Positions 33,595 through 47,100 of a stretch of 64,000 bases of DNA are shown piece by piece. Where the stretch lies: the NCBI GenBank assembly GCA_030704615.1, contig CM060733.1, forward strand, positions 67,518,001-67,582,000, given 5' to 3'. The position numbers were made by a program, and so were the translations under genes. The notes beneath the pieces are model-generated. The model made no database searches, was not told where the DNA came from, and was given only the letters and a program-made list of their open reading frames with translations. Source of the stretch: Takakia lepidozioides (Eukaryota > Streptophyta > Takakiopsida > Takakiales > Takakiaceae). The stretch's first letter is position 1; the number at the start of each line of letters is the position of its first letter.

Positions 33595-34130
33595 GTAATA
33601 CAGGGCCTATTGTCGTGGACGCAAACTGTTCTGAATGGAAATTCACGTAGGCGCCCAGGGACCAAATATGTCGTCCATGACTGGGGGAGTCACATGTTAA
33701 CCATACACCAAGGAAAGGAGAAAATACAGGTAAACACTAAGAGCATCCAGAAGACCCAGGAAATTGTGGAATATGATTGGATTGAAGGTTTAAGTGATGA
33801 ACAAGAAGCCACATTGTATGCCGCATGTCCAGAATTGCATCCCATAGGGGCAGTTCAGGCAGAAGAAATAGAGAAATTAAAAATACTGGATGGGACCATT
33901 GAAAAAGGACCAGAGAAAGAAGAAAGGAACAGTTTATATCCTCCTAGACTTTATGCTGAAAGAGAAGAAGATATTAATGTGCTGGAAGAAACCGCAACAG
34001 AAAGTTTAAAGGAGAAGTAGTAACAGGTTGGACAGTTACTGAGGAGGAACAACTCATGGATCTTAATTTGGGAACAGCTGAGAAACCAAAAATGATCAAG
34101 ATAAGTACAGGACTTTAGCTTGTTTCAGCC
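33595..34130 (+). pseudogene. Ty3/gypsy protease-to-RT linker fragment
   Basis: An open frame (KYVVHDWGSHMLTIHQGKEK... to 34,020) followed in another frame by LMDLNLGTAEKPKMIKIS, a pattern typical of the segment just before gypsy reverse transcriptase. It lies downstream of an RT fragment, so it belongs to another copy or a rearranged one. Confidence 0.5.
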
Positions 34131-34559
34131 AGGGTCTGCCTAGTAACAGAGAGTATGCTTCCAACACATCCTTAATTCTGAGTACTTAATCTTAAATTTT
34201 TGATTTGGATCTTAACTCCTCTTATCATACCTAGTGGCTGTACACTTCTTTGGTCAGCTGTTCTCATTGTGAATGGTGCTAGTTCCATGTGTTTGAGGCC
34301 CAATCTTTTCTGCAATTGACTGGTCATAATGTTTACTCCTGAGCCTCTTTGATGAAGCCATGCCTGTGATCCAAGTTAAACTTGGAAAAGCGGTATTAGA
34401 TGATGTTCACTTATTTCCTATTATTCAGGAGTGACCCGATATGCCATGGTTTCTTGCCTTCAGTATGTAATCCGCGGGAATAGGGGGGTTTTCCCATTTG
34501 TGAGCCTATGCTCACGAATACAAGCTTATAGCTCTCAAGGAAACAATGGACTAGAACAC

Positions 34560-34950
34560 ATAGATCCAAAAAGGGATCAGGGACGTGGACCTGATGGAGA
34601 AGAAGTTTGCTTCTATTGTAAGCAACCAGGGCATAAGAAGCTTGCTTGTGCTCTATGGATTAAGCATCAAGCAGAAATGAGAAACCTTGTGGCACGAGTA
34701 GCTAATGTTGCAGTGACTCAACATAGTAAAGCTATGTTTAATACCTGAGGTGGAAGTAGGGCCAAGGAAATAATTCCAGAAGAAGAAGAATTTGAGGAGG
34801 AGGAAGATGACACCATTCCAATGAATGATGAATCCTGGGATGAAGAAAGAAAATTACATAAGTAACATAATCCATAAGACAAATGCAGAAGGACACAGAT
34901 ATTCCCAAAGCAAGAATTAGAATCAGATGAAGAAGATCAGGAAATAACAC
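34560..34950 (+). pseudogene. Ty3/gypsy Gag zinc-knuckle fragment
   Basis: CFYCKQPGHKKLAC is a CCHC zinc knuckle of a retrotransposon Gag. An acidic Glu/Asp-rich stretch follows with stops. Order along the strand (RT, linker, Gag) is the reverse of a normal element. Confidence 0.65.
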
Positions 34951-35111
34951 CACCTACATTGGCTATGGAAGAGGAAATGGCCACGATCATTTGCAAGGCT
35001 AAAGCAGAAGTCACAATTGGACAATTGCTGGCAATTGCACCACATTGTAGGTAGAGGGTATACCAAGCAATCAATCAGCATATTTCACCTGCAGGAGCAT
35101 CTAGGCTCATA

Positions 35112-35240
35112 GAATAGCATTCCTATTCCGGCAGGAATGTGGACACTTTAGGACACCAATCGGTGTGGATTGAAACCACAACCACTTTTGAGGTGGTATG
35201 TGTCCATTATCACTTGGCTACAACTTAGTTGTCTCATAAA
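35112..35240 (-). mobile_element. tRNA-derived SINE-like element, copy 2
   Basis: Minus strand: box A-like TAGCCAAGTGATAATGGAC and box B-like GGTTTCAATCC at the same spacing as in copy 1 (31,435-31,604), then the shared GGTGTCC...GTGTCCAC. Diverged; target duplication unclear. Confidence 0.55.
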
Positions 35241-37592
35241 TCTACTATCATACTAGGGCTGTTCGTTGCTTCGCACTGTTAGTGACGACTTTTGAGAACA
35301 ATGTTAAACAAGTTCACAATTTATTTCCTTTTGATTGGAAATATAGTTACTTCGACAAGAGTTTTTTTTCCTTTCTTTCCTTCATATATGTGGTTCAATA
35401 TCTATGTATGTTTTAAATTTTAAATAAAAATACAATAGACATTAAAGAATTACAGTTTAGAAGATTTTTTCAATAAGAAATAGTATTAATCTTAAAATAA
35501 AACATATACAATCAAATAATGATACTGTTATTATAGAGAAAAAAGACTCCGGCTAGAGTTGACGTAACGAAAGCCATTTTATTTTATGACTAGTGCTCCT
35601 TATCGAGAGTGGGTTTTATAAAGGTTTTTATAGATCCAAGTTTTAATAATTAAACTGAAAATATTTAAACATAGAGACTGTGTGAAGGCTTATTTTGTGC
35701 TTGAATGAGACTCTCCCGTCCTCACAAGTGCACGTTAAACTAGGGGTGTAAGAGCTCGGAAGGAGCGGGCTTTACAGCACGAGAAGAGAGATGAACATGT
35801 AGAGGATCCCACGTACAACATATGCAGAGCTAACACACACACATCCAAAGCTCACAGATCACGTCCAGAAGCCCGTACACCAGGTTGTACATACGAGAAG
35901 AAGGGCCCTGACTCAAGGTCAGGAACAAGCTTATACCCAAAACCTAGGATGAGGCAATACCCCCACTTGGCAGCATGCCACGGGTTGCCTAGATTACAAA
36001 CAGATCTGGCCCGTAGACCAATGAAGGGGCCAGATGCAGTCACAAAGCTCTAGGATAACCTCAAACAAGTATAGGTCAGGCTGTATATTTGGTCTCTTGC
36101 CGTAAATACTAATGGCATGGGATAGACCTGTCAGACAGTGATGAATAGGCTGAAAGTCATGCCAGGAGAACATGAGCCATCACAACTGTATATATTTATA
36201 TACATCTAGTATCTATCATAGAAATGTGTATTTGATGTGTATTTATGATATATTAATATATCTATGTATTTAATTATCCAAAATATAGACGAGAGACGTG
36301 GCACTATGGCACCCTATTCCTTCTCTACACTATAACTAGTCTCCAGCCTTAATCCGGTTTGTGGGGACGTGCGTTTGTGGGTCTCTAAGTCTGCCAGAAT
36401 CTGCGGAGTGACTAGCCGTTGGCAACAAAGCGTGCTTCAGGATCTAAGTCATCAGGGGGGAAAACAAAGCCTTGCTTTCCAGAACGAGAGGGTCATGCTC
36501 AGCTTGGTGAATCGGCACCATTTGGTTTGAGCTCCCTGTAACTGGGAGAAGAGCTTGGTGCACCTTGAACTGGTTTCCATGGCAAAAGCTAGGAGCTAAT
36601 ACTACACCTTCGAGAAAACCGGGAATTTACAAGAAACAAAAATTATCATCTCACTTTGAGTACGATCTTCAGTCGAGAAACATGAATTGTGCAGCAAAAC
36701 TTTGTAAGTCCGGAGCATTGGAGCACCAGACCATGTAACAAACCCCGCCTACTCTCAAAATATTGTGTCCGTCCCATAAACTAGTAAGACCTTCAACAAG
36801 AACCTCCTGCGTATGGTGTGGCCTTCAACACCCCAGATATACAGAAACTGCCCTGATCACACTTCAGATGTATTAGACCAAGATTACCTAGCTACAAGGG
36901 ACGGAGAGACAGAATATAAGGAAATGTGGGATCCCGGTGTGTGCGAGTGGTCTTCTTCGCATGCCATGCCAACCGGCATACGTGCTGAGACTCCCTCCAT
37001 TAAGCCAAGTGCTGCAGCGCATTTCATCACGCGCATCCAAGATGCTCCTTGCTATGATCGCCTCGAGTGCCACCATCGTCGAACCCCTTTTAAACAATGC
37101 CCACAGAAAAGTACCTCCTTAACATGTGCTCGCACCAAAACCCCACATCTCTATCAGAGCCCCGAATCATTCTTAAATCCCCAAATCTCTCCACTGAAAG
37201 TAACTGACCCTGGTCACACTTCCCATTATCAACAGGTCAGGGGGAGACTGATGCAAATAGCAGGAGTTGACTTACGAGAGAACTGGCTCGCTTGAAGCAA
37301 TGGCAAATTACAGTTATTGGATAGAGTTTCACAATAACCAGTGTATAATGTGAAGTTAAACCTCTCAGTAAATGTATATAACCTTTAGTAACTTCACAAG
37401 CAGTGTTAGCACATTGAGAAAGCAGATGTGGACGCCCTACAACTACATCAATATGCCTCTCCGCATGTGTCTCTCTGATGTTCCTTGACATACATGTACT
37501 TCATCTCATTTACCAAGCCAAGTTCTACTAGATGACCAGAGCTTCAACATGGTTCTTCCTCTTCACGATCAATGGTTGCCCTTTGTGTCCAC
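35241..37592. other. AT-rich intergenic stretch
   Basis: No gene supported. 35.3-35.7 kb is very AT-rich. Frames at 36.8-37.3 kb lack any recognisable domain. It lies downstream of the VIH gene's stop codon (37,907), so part may be its 3' UTR and flank. Confidence 0.5.
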
Positions 37593-37671
37593 TCTATCCA
37601 GATGCAATGGGGTCAATGGCCACAAGGCTACGGCAAACAACGTCTTATGAGTACAATCTATCCAGATGCAA
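37593..37671 (+). mobile_element. 49-bp stub of LINE A 3' end with 15-bp target duplication
   Basis: TCTATCCAGATGCAA at 37,593-37,607 and 37,657-37,671 flanks 49 bp that match exactly the family A 3' terminus (GGCTACGGCAAACAACGTCT and so on). An extremely 5'-truncated insertion. Confidence 0.85.
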
Positions 37672-37906
37672 GGGTACCACAAGTAAGGTTGGGTCATTTC
37701 TCACATCCTTGTCAACTAGCCACATGTCCAGCGATGGCCTATGCACAAGACCAAGGATTCAAGTCAAGGGGCCTAAAAAGCATTCTAGTCTTGGACCCAG
37801 CAGTGCAGGTATCCACCAGAACTGGGAAGAGATTACTTTCTGCGGAGATTGTTATAAATCTGGCCAGTTGGCGACAACCTGTGTCTGTTAGTATGTCTCT
37901 CACAAT

Positions 37907-38155
37907 TCATGAGCCCCTGACATTGACATGCTTATGAAAGGGCCAAAGGTTAACAAGGCGCTCCAGAACTCCTCCACCTTTCATAAACAATCCTGAAAAC
38001 CCCTGTGGAGTAGTGGCAGGCGGGAAGTCCTCGGCCGGCATGGCAAATGGTCGAACCAACTTCTCCAGTCGATCGAGTGTCACATAGCACCCATCCTCTT
38101 GCAATGTCTCAGGGGGAAATACTGGCAGAGTGTGGTCGCGGTTGCGTGGGCTTGC
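37907..38155 (-). CDS. VIH: VIH terminal exon
   Basis: Encodes [19 protein letters not shown] and [20 protein letters not shown], ends [12 protein letters not shown] and TGA. Acceptor GGCGCAG. Confidence 0.92.
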   Translation of the reverse strand, partial: ASPRNRDHTLPVFPPETLQEDGCYVTLDRLEKLVRPFAMPAEDFPPATTPQGFSGLFMKGGGVLERLVNLWPFHKHVNVRGS

Positions 38156-41100
38156 CTGCGCCATCACAAAATACAGGACAACTTACTAGTATCGGCAAAG
38201 TTAGTGACGAAAAAGCAGACAATGGATTTGAAGGTTAACAATCATGTACCAAAGATTTGTTTGCACCCTTGTTCCAGAGACAGCAGGATCGCAAGGACTT
38301 ACCTCAAGGGGACTAAGGGCTGCTCCACTACTAAACATTAACTCTATTCGAAATCGCCTTGAGTCTTCTAATGGAACCTGCAACAAACACCAACCAGTTG
38401 TAGCACAACAACAGGTATTCAAACAAGGAGGACCTGTGCCTTCGCGGCACGAATCTAACACTGTCAACATTCCACAACAAAGGTAGCTTAAAGAAGGTAA
38501 TATGGATGAGAAGGAGAGCATTCTTACTGCAGTATTCTCATACATTCGTAAGACAATGTGTGTCAAGTAATCAAGCTCCTTAACTTCAAAGATCCGTTGC
38601 AGGCCTGTGTTGGAAACAAGGCCTGACTCCCCTTTCAAAGAGTCGTCCAGATGACAATATCTCAGTATGTTGATCAATGAGTGTATGTGCGACTCCTGCA
38701 TGTGTACTAATGTCAGTGTCCAGGAGCAAAAAGGGCCTAAGGATAAGAGCAAGAGAAATGAAATGGTGCTTTATAATGTCCGTCGTCTTTATAAGAGCAA
38801 GAGAAATGAAATGAAATGAAATGGTGCTTTATAACGTCCGCGGAAAGCTCGTAGAGCTTATGGGACAAAATGGAAGAAAACATGAGAGAGGAACAAATCC
38901 AGAAACCACAATTAATGTTCTAGCGATTGTCTAAGGGTGAAGGCCTCGTGTAGGTAGGCTGCCAAGCATTTTTGATCCTCATAGTGAAAGACATCAGTGA
39001 GAGTTTGGGTTCCACTGAATAAACAGTGGAATCTCCCACGGATCTCGTAGTACAGAGGGCAGTAGAAGAAGAAGTGTTCTTCAGTTTCAATTTCCTTGCT
39101 GCGCCCTATGCAAGCTGGACATAGGCAGTCCTCCCGTTGCAGGTTTTCCCATCTGCCAGTCTCTATCCGTAGGTTGTGGGAAACCCACCCTGAACCGCCC
39201 CAATGCCCTCAAGAGGGAAGGAGATAAGGGTGCTGAAAGGTAATTTGGTCTCAAGATTCTATCATCGCGGAGCACCAAGAATGTCTCTCGATAGAAGTGG
39301 AGCTTTGTCGTGAGATTGGGTAGCATCCAAGTTCTCTTGACATGTAATTCCATAAGCTCTCTCCGAATGAGTCTGTTGCGGTCATGTCTGGATGTGATGT
39401 CCACCTCATCTGGGTTCATTGGTAATAGGAAAGCAGTAGAAAGTCCGTTACGTTGAAATAAACTGTCCACTCGAGTATACCAGGAGTTCCTGAAACCTGC
39501 AGCTTTGAGCCTCATAGATGTTGTGAGGGCCCTAGCCACTAGCCCTTTGGGTGGAAGGGCCTGCAATCTATGGAGAAAGATTGTAAGCCTGAAGAGGGCC
39601 TCGGATTGCAATGGTACACATGCGAACTCTGCACCTAGGATCTGAGATGGAGTTGTGCTCCTGGCGCCAAGCATTGCTTGGAGAAAAGATGACTGTAATG
39701 GTTCCAAATTCTTTTCCCACCAGGAGACAGGGACACCAGGTGCCCAGAACTCACAACCATAGATGGTAGCAGGGCTGACGACGGTGTCAAACAGCCACTT
39801 TTTGGTCGGGGGATGCCGCAGATGTATTTGCTTGCATTTGGCCTGAAGGCGGACGGAGGCCGCCTTACCTTTGGTCAACCTGTCCAAGGCAGTGGCTGCA
39901 AAGTGAAACTTGGGGGAGTGGATAACCAGACCTAGGTACCGGTATGATTTCACAATCTCAATTTCCTGCTGGTTGAAGATGAATCTACGATCAGCCTGGC
40001 CATTGAAGACCATGATCTTGGTCTTGCTAAGATTGACCTGCATCCCATAGTCTTTGCAGAACTGTTCCAAAATTTTGAGATGGCGTTGCAGAAAGACCGG
40101 GGATTGTGCCAAAAGGGCAACATCATCAGCATAGAGGAGATCTGATTGGGTTGGTCCCCCATCCAATGGGACCCCAACCCCATGGTTTTTTGATATGTAA
40201 TTCTCCAAGGCGTCAATGTAGAGAGAAAGATGATGAGACGATGTAATCATAGCCTTGCTTGAGAGGATCACTGATAATCCACCAATTAAGACAGAATAAA
40301 AAGAGGCACACTGCCCAGAGGGTACAGCAAAAGATGGTTACTAAGGCGAAGAATCCAACCAATTATACACATGAGCAGGCAGATCCTAGGGAGGAAATAG
40401 AGGAATGGAGGGAAGTCAGCTAGCCAATTTGCATATTCGCCGCAATTCTCTAAGGTTGGATCAGAGCATACCGAAGTGAAGTAAAGTCGAGTGCGGACAT
40501 GCCTTTCTGGAGTCCTAACATTTGCATACCTGTCAGACAGTAACACTTCAAACTCAGTGATAAAATCACAAGATTCCAGACAGCAAGCCACTAGCTTTAG
40601 GGGAACAATATACCTGGAAATCTCCAGTAAAGAGTTTTGTACTTCTTGCTAAATAAGAGCTAATGGGTGAGTTTGATAAGCATGCTGTTAATCTTGAGAA
40701 ACAAGTCCACCCACTGCAAGGGTCATAAAAAGGGTGTTACAAAAAGGGTGCTTGCACATGCTTTACTAGTTAGCAACAGCTACTAACAGCCTCGGCACCC
40801 GTCACGTCACCCATGTGGAGGGCCTCGAGTCATTCATTTCATCTATGACGTTTGAGAAAAATGGTGGCAGGAGCTTAGCCAAGACAAATTACAAACAGAA
40901 TGGTCTTTCCAGATCATTAACAACGAGGTAACTACCAAAAGAGAATGTTGTGTCTCGAAGCTCAGAGAGAGACAATTGTTTTGCTTACTTAGGATCCAGA
41001 CGGTACTGTGTTTCCTTATCGTCGTCATCATCCGTCTCATATGACTTCTCTGTGCCAGAGGTCTGGCGCGAGCTGTCCACGCTGACACGAAGTTTCCCAC

Positions 41101-44100
41101 TTGATTTGTTAACTTCTTCTGTAGGCTTGGGTACCCTTGGATGTGCACTTGCTTTCACCGAATCCTGCTTATGCTTCACCTCTGCCACACTAATAGCCTC
41201 CTCTCTTGTGTTTCGAAGGTCAATCAGTATCTTTCCCATCAATCGGCGCGCAATCTGGACAGTCGACATCCAGGTGACTTGTATCATGTGAAGGTGTTAG
41301 GATTTAAAGACAAAATAAGAAAGAGTTATGGCGCCCGTAGGAGGCCTGGAGGACCAAAGGGACACAGTACACATCCTGGCTCACCCTGATTCAAAACAAT
41401 CCTAGCCACTGGAAATACCTGAGTGTCAGAGTCATTGCTAGCTTCTTGTGCTGGTGTCTGCTCTTTGTTCTCTTCCAGGTCTACATTGTCAAGGAACACA
41501 ATACAAATATTTCTTTCTTGGTTTTTCTTGGCAAGTGGTCCCCTGGTCTGTCTGCACTGGCTCTAGTGCTTCTCTGCCAGCTGCCCTGTCTGGGCTCTTG
41601 GTCTGATTGAGATTTCGGTTTATGAAATTCGACTGGACTTGTTCCCCTTGTAACAAGCTTGTCTTGTTCTCTCAAGAATGTTTCTTCATGAAGGCAGAGA
41701 GACAAATACCTTTGCTCCGATAATAAGCTTATGCTTGGGATTGATACCATATTCATTTGGAATAACCCCATCCGCCAGTCTCTGCCATCCGATTTAATCA
41801 TCATTAGATAACACAGCAGCTGGTAGACGGCATATATACACTTTCCAAAGTGACAATTCTCTGTCGGATAGCATATCGATGGTTAATCTTTGCTATAGAA
41901 ACTTGTATCAAGGCAGTCATCAGAGTACCAAGCAAGTATCAGGTCGGTACTTTGTCACACTTCAAAAATGCCACTAAAAGCACATTTCCCTTTACTTGAC
42001 CAGTCTATGGAACGTAGATCTGCACCTTGGCCACTCTGTAAAGTTCATCCAGACCCTCAAGATTCAAGTGTGCATTGTGTAAAAGATCATATCTGTACCA
42101 ACGTCACTATCAGGGCAAGTTTAGTGCCTAACTCATACTGAAACAAATGAGTGAAACATAAGCGATTTCAAGAAAATCTCAAACTGTATCTGGGTTATAA
42201 GATCCATCAAGACAATGCTCTACCCCACAGTTGAAAACCTACTCTGTTTGCAATGCTTACAAAATGAACCTAAGTGGACCTGAAGCATGTGAGAAGGGGA
42301 CAAAGGGTGGAAAGATGGAAGAAACACGACTACACTTTTTCAGTCCTTACTAATAGCTTTACCTAAACGTGAATTTGCTTTCTTGATGCGAGTTATCATA
42401 GATCTGATCTGAATACTTAAATTTACAGCCCCAAACAATAGCAGCCAACTGAGGGCCAAATCTTCAAACAATTTAACAGAAGCTGCCATTGATTAAGGAT
42501 TGGTAGGGGAGGCTTACTTGGAAGAATCGTATATGTCAGGCACCTTGCTTATGTCATATCGGCTGCATTCATACCGCCCCACAAGCTCATGAGTCCATTT
42601 TGCACCTGCCTCTGCCACTCATATTATTCCCTTTTCTTTATCCGAAGTAAAAGACAGGACACTACTCACAATCTTTCACTCATAGATATGTCTTGCATAT
42701 TTAGTCAAAAGAAGTTCCTTTCCTTGGTTCTACCGTTTCCTTTCTGTCATTGTGTTGTTCACGTAATAAATTCCAGTTATTTGTTTTTGTCTCTATTGGA
42801 TTGAAGTGCTTAACAGCTCCCCGCATGACGCCTGTCCCAATGCAACGGGTGGAATATTCTGCATTTGCTAATCTCAGTTCTACTTTGTCCCTACCACTCC
42901 TGGACCCACTGAGGAGGTGAGAAGTCCTCTCTGCACATTAAATGTTGGCCCAATTTGGGAACATACAAACAATGTGCCTGATCTGTGGACATGTGCCTAC
43001 ATTTTCTGATGCAGTGCAGTACAGTTGGTCTTCTGCTGTACTCAAAGGCCTCTTTATAAGCGCCAAAAAGACTTCCTGCACTTCTTTGTGATAAATTTCA
43101 CACTCTGCAGACCGCAACGTAACCGTGACCGTACATGTGTCAGAAGTCTAGGACATCCTGGAGGCAATCTGGAGGCCATACCCAATTTGAAGTCGCACTA
43201 CAGGAGTGAACCTGGGGTAATAGCCTCAAAACAACACAACTCTCAATGCAGACATGCATAGATCAAGCAAGGGTTACAGGTTGAGGATAAAGAAGACAGA
43301 ATGTACTCTTAAGAGGTTTGCCGTAGCCTTGTAGCCATAAACCCTATGCCAAGTTTGAGCAGAAGAGGGAGCAGACACTACCTTGTGAGGAGCTCACTCC
43401 AGTAGTGAAACTTACCTTCACATAAACAATTAGTTCGGGCTTTTCAGATTTCATCTAGAAAGCCCTTCACACAAGCATCAATCTGCTGTGTATGAGCTGC
43501 CCAACAATTAGACCCCAACAGGGTTTAGGCTCAGCCTTGAGTTTTGAAAGTTGGTAAACAGAGGTACCCTATGTTCTTGATGGTCCTGAAGAGGGTCACT
43601 CTCTGATGAGAATACCCCGGTCATTTTATCAGAAAATGGATATTGTCTTCAGGCCGCCCGCACATCAGGCATTGGCAATCTCCCTTTTCTCTGCATCTGG
43701 TTATGGTTCAAAGGTATACTCCCCTCCCTGAGTTTAGAGGACAGACATAGTAAGCAAGAGCTACTAAGCTTGAGTTAGTCTCAAAGAGGATTGGCTAAGT
43801 CATAATAGCTGCCTCGTCTTTCAGCTTAGCCATTTCCTCTTTTGCGTCATGTCGGACGAGGGCATTCTCCATCCTCCACTCTTGTAACCATTGCTGTGAT
43901 GCTAGGTATGCATGAGACATGGGGCAGAAGATTGTGGAGTATGCAAGATACATGATGTGAAGTCAGAAACTAAAAGATACGAGGAAGACACTACTATCTT
44001 CTCCCCATCTTCTCAGAGAATGCTATCGTTGGCAGAGGCTTTCGGTCATGAAGAGCAGAAAGGCTAGCAACTTATTTGCATGAGGCCCTCCTCCATAAGA

Positions 44101-47100
44101 TATGAACCCACGGAGTCTATCAAGATTGGAATCCTATATTGGTTGTGGAGAACCCATTTGGTAGGCCCTTTGATCCATGTGGACAAACATAAATATTCCT
44201 TCTTTTCTCTTTCTCTGTTCTATTTTTGGGCTTTTGTCTTGTTTTTCTTTGTTCCACACTGATATCATATAAGCTCTTTGGACTGCATCTGGATAGTCAA
44301 ATTCCTTTCTTTATTTCTGATTGATTATTTCCTTTCTTCCAGTTCTGCAAAGAATATGGGATGCAAGTCAATCTTAGCAAGACCAAGATCATGGTCTTCA
44401 ATGGCCAGGCTGATCGTAGATTCATCTTCAACCAGCAGGAAATTGAGATTGTGAAATCATACCGGTACCTGGGTCTGGTTATCCACTCCCCCAAGTTTCA
44501 CTTTGCAGCCACTGCCTTGGACAGATTGACTAAAGGTAAGGCCGCCTTCAGGCCAAATGCAAGCAAATACATCTGCGTCATCCCCCAACCAAAAAGTGGC
44601 TGTTTGACACCGTCGTCAGCCCTGCTACCATCTATGGTTGTGAGTTCTGGGCATCTGGTGTCCCTGTCTCCTGGTGGGAAAAGAATTTGGAACCATTACA
44701 GTCATCTTTTCTCCAAGCAATGCTTGGCGCCAGGAGCACAACTCCATCTCAGATCCTAGGTGCAGAGTTCGCATGTGTACCATTGCAATCCGAGGCCCTT
44801 TTCCGGCTTACAATCTTTCTCCATAGATTACAGGCTCTTCCACCCAAGGGGCTCGTGGCAAGGGCCCTCACAACATCTATGAGGCTCAAAGCTGCAGGTT
44901 TCAGGAACTCCTGGTATGCTCGAGTGGACAGTTTATTTCAACGTAACGGACTTTCTACTGCTTTCCTATTACCAATGAATCCAGATGAGGTGGACATCAC
45001 ATCCAGACATGACCGCAACAGACTCATTAGGAGAGAGCTTATGGAATTACATGTCAAGAGAACTTGGCAGCTACCCAATCTCACGACAAAGCTCCACTTC
45101 TATCGAGAGACATTCTTGGTGCTCCGCGATGATAGAATCTTGAGACCAAATTACCTTTCAGCATCCTTATCTCCTTCCCTCCTGAGGGCATTGGGGCGGT
45201 TCAGGGTGGGTTCCCACAACCTACGGATAGAGACTGGCAGATGGGAAAACCTGCAACGGGAGGACCGCCTATGTCCAGCTTGCATAGGGCGCAGCAAGGA
45301 AATTGAAACTGAAGAACACTTCTTCTTCTACTGCCCTCTGTACTACGAGATCCGTGGGAGATTCCACTGTTTATTCAGTGGAACCCAAACTCTCACTGAT
45401 GTCTTCCACTATGAGGATCAAAAATGCTTGGCAGCCTACCTGCACGAGGCCTTCACCCTTAGACAATCGCTAGAACATTAATTGTGGTTTCTGGATTTGT
45501 TCCTCTCTCATGTTTTCTTCCATTTTGTCCCATAAGCTCTATGAGCTTTCCGCGGACGTTATAAAGCACCATTTCATTTCATTTCATTTCCTCTCTCCTC
45601 TGACATCTCTTCCTAGTGTGCAATCATTGCCCACCCAATCTACAAGTAGGGAGAGGGTAAAATACTCACTCTTTGCGTTCATTGTAGATGTCCCGTTCTA
45701 ATTTCTTCCAGCGGGCAAACATAAGGAGAAACCCCTCGCTGCCACATGGTAGGCCAGCAGCAATCCGGTCCACATCCATGTTGGTCTTGCCAAGGGCGCG
45801 GGCTTGGTCGTAAGGTGGAAGCTCCTGATCCAGGAATGTTGAATCCAGACTCTCGTCTTCAGCTTTACAAAGCACTTTCACAGCCAACCGCTCTTCTTCA
45901 GCTTTACAAAGCACTTTCACTTGTGCTGTAACTCTCTTTGTGAGATCAACCTGATGCCATCCAAGGTACTTAATCCAAAGCACTGAAATCTCGAGTAGGT
46001 ATACTCATGTGGGACAGAAATCCTTTCGAGGTGCTATTCATTCCTCACTTTCTCTAAGACAAAGAACTCCAATCTACAAGGTAGCCGTGTGTGACCTAGC
46101 CAAAGATCGTGCAAAGAGGGAGCCTGAAAAAGAAACTGCTGTGAAAGGGATGTTCAAATGTGACCACAACTCGGTGTGGGGAGCACCTTACTTTGACAGT
46201 TGATGATGATCACACCATAATTTACAACGACAGGTTGGGTAATAGGGAAACTGTTAAGAATTAATCAGCTAAATGCTATTGGTAATTACGGCCAGTCTCC
46301 TCCTTTGGGGATATCCTCAGGTTCTCAGCATCAGCATAGCAGGTCTTAAGAATGATCCCAGTGGTAGCAAGCAATTTGAATTGTGAAGGAAGGAGAGGAT
46401 GAGTGTGGACCAGTTTCCTCATCAGAGCCAATGAATTTGGGGGCATGCCACCTCCATCTACCATCCATGGAGAGTCTGGTTTTAAAGCATTTGGAGGTGC
46501 CCGAGTCTCTGATGATGTCATCACTTCATACAACTTGGCCTGCACACACCTCACAATATATGGGTAGTGTCAGGATGTGTGTAGCTTGAACAGTTAAGAA
46601 GTGCCTAACGAAATTGTTTTTCTCAAGTATAATCATCACTAACAGAAATTACAAATGGTCACTAACAGCATGACATATAGTTATTGCAAACCTTCCATTC
46701 TATTGTGCATCAACTTGTTTCCAGTCTGTGACATGGGGGAGGACATCATGGATGACCTCAAGGGTCTACCCACTCTCGGCACTAGACTGAAATTTATACT
46801 CAGGGCAGGAAGCCTACCTTTGAACAGCAAACAGAAGCAGAGAGGAAAGGGAGAGTGCAGTTGCCCGTTGTGTGGGCTGTTGGAAAACCACTGGCGTGTG
46901 GTCGGGCTAGGGATTGAACCTAGGACCTCCCCCATTCCGGTGAGGTGCTCTACCACTGAGCTACCCGTCCCGTTCTGTTCTCAAAGTGCCGTGCAAGGGC
47001 TATAACCTTGACACTCCAACACTCCCCCTCAAGGCATAGCCCTTATAGCTAATGCCCACCCATTCTGACCACCACCCCAACCTTGGCTCTGATACCATGT

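Noticed and set aside
36813-37295. 160-codon plus-strand frame
   Set aside because: No motif, no splice or homology support and low-complexity composition; treated as chance.
46895-46980. Possible functional tRNA gene on the minus strand
   Set aside because: Box A and box B are good, but the anticodon stem-loop does not form a proper 7-nt loop, the acceptor stem has a mismatch and the sequence recurs in both LTRs of a TRIM. It is a tRNA-like promoter segment, not a gene.
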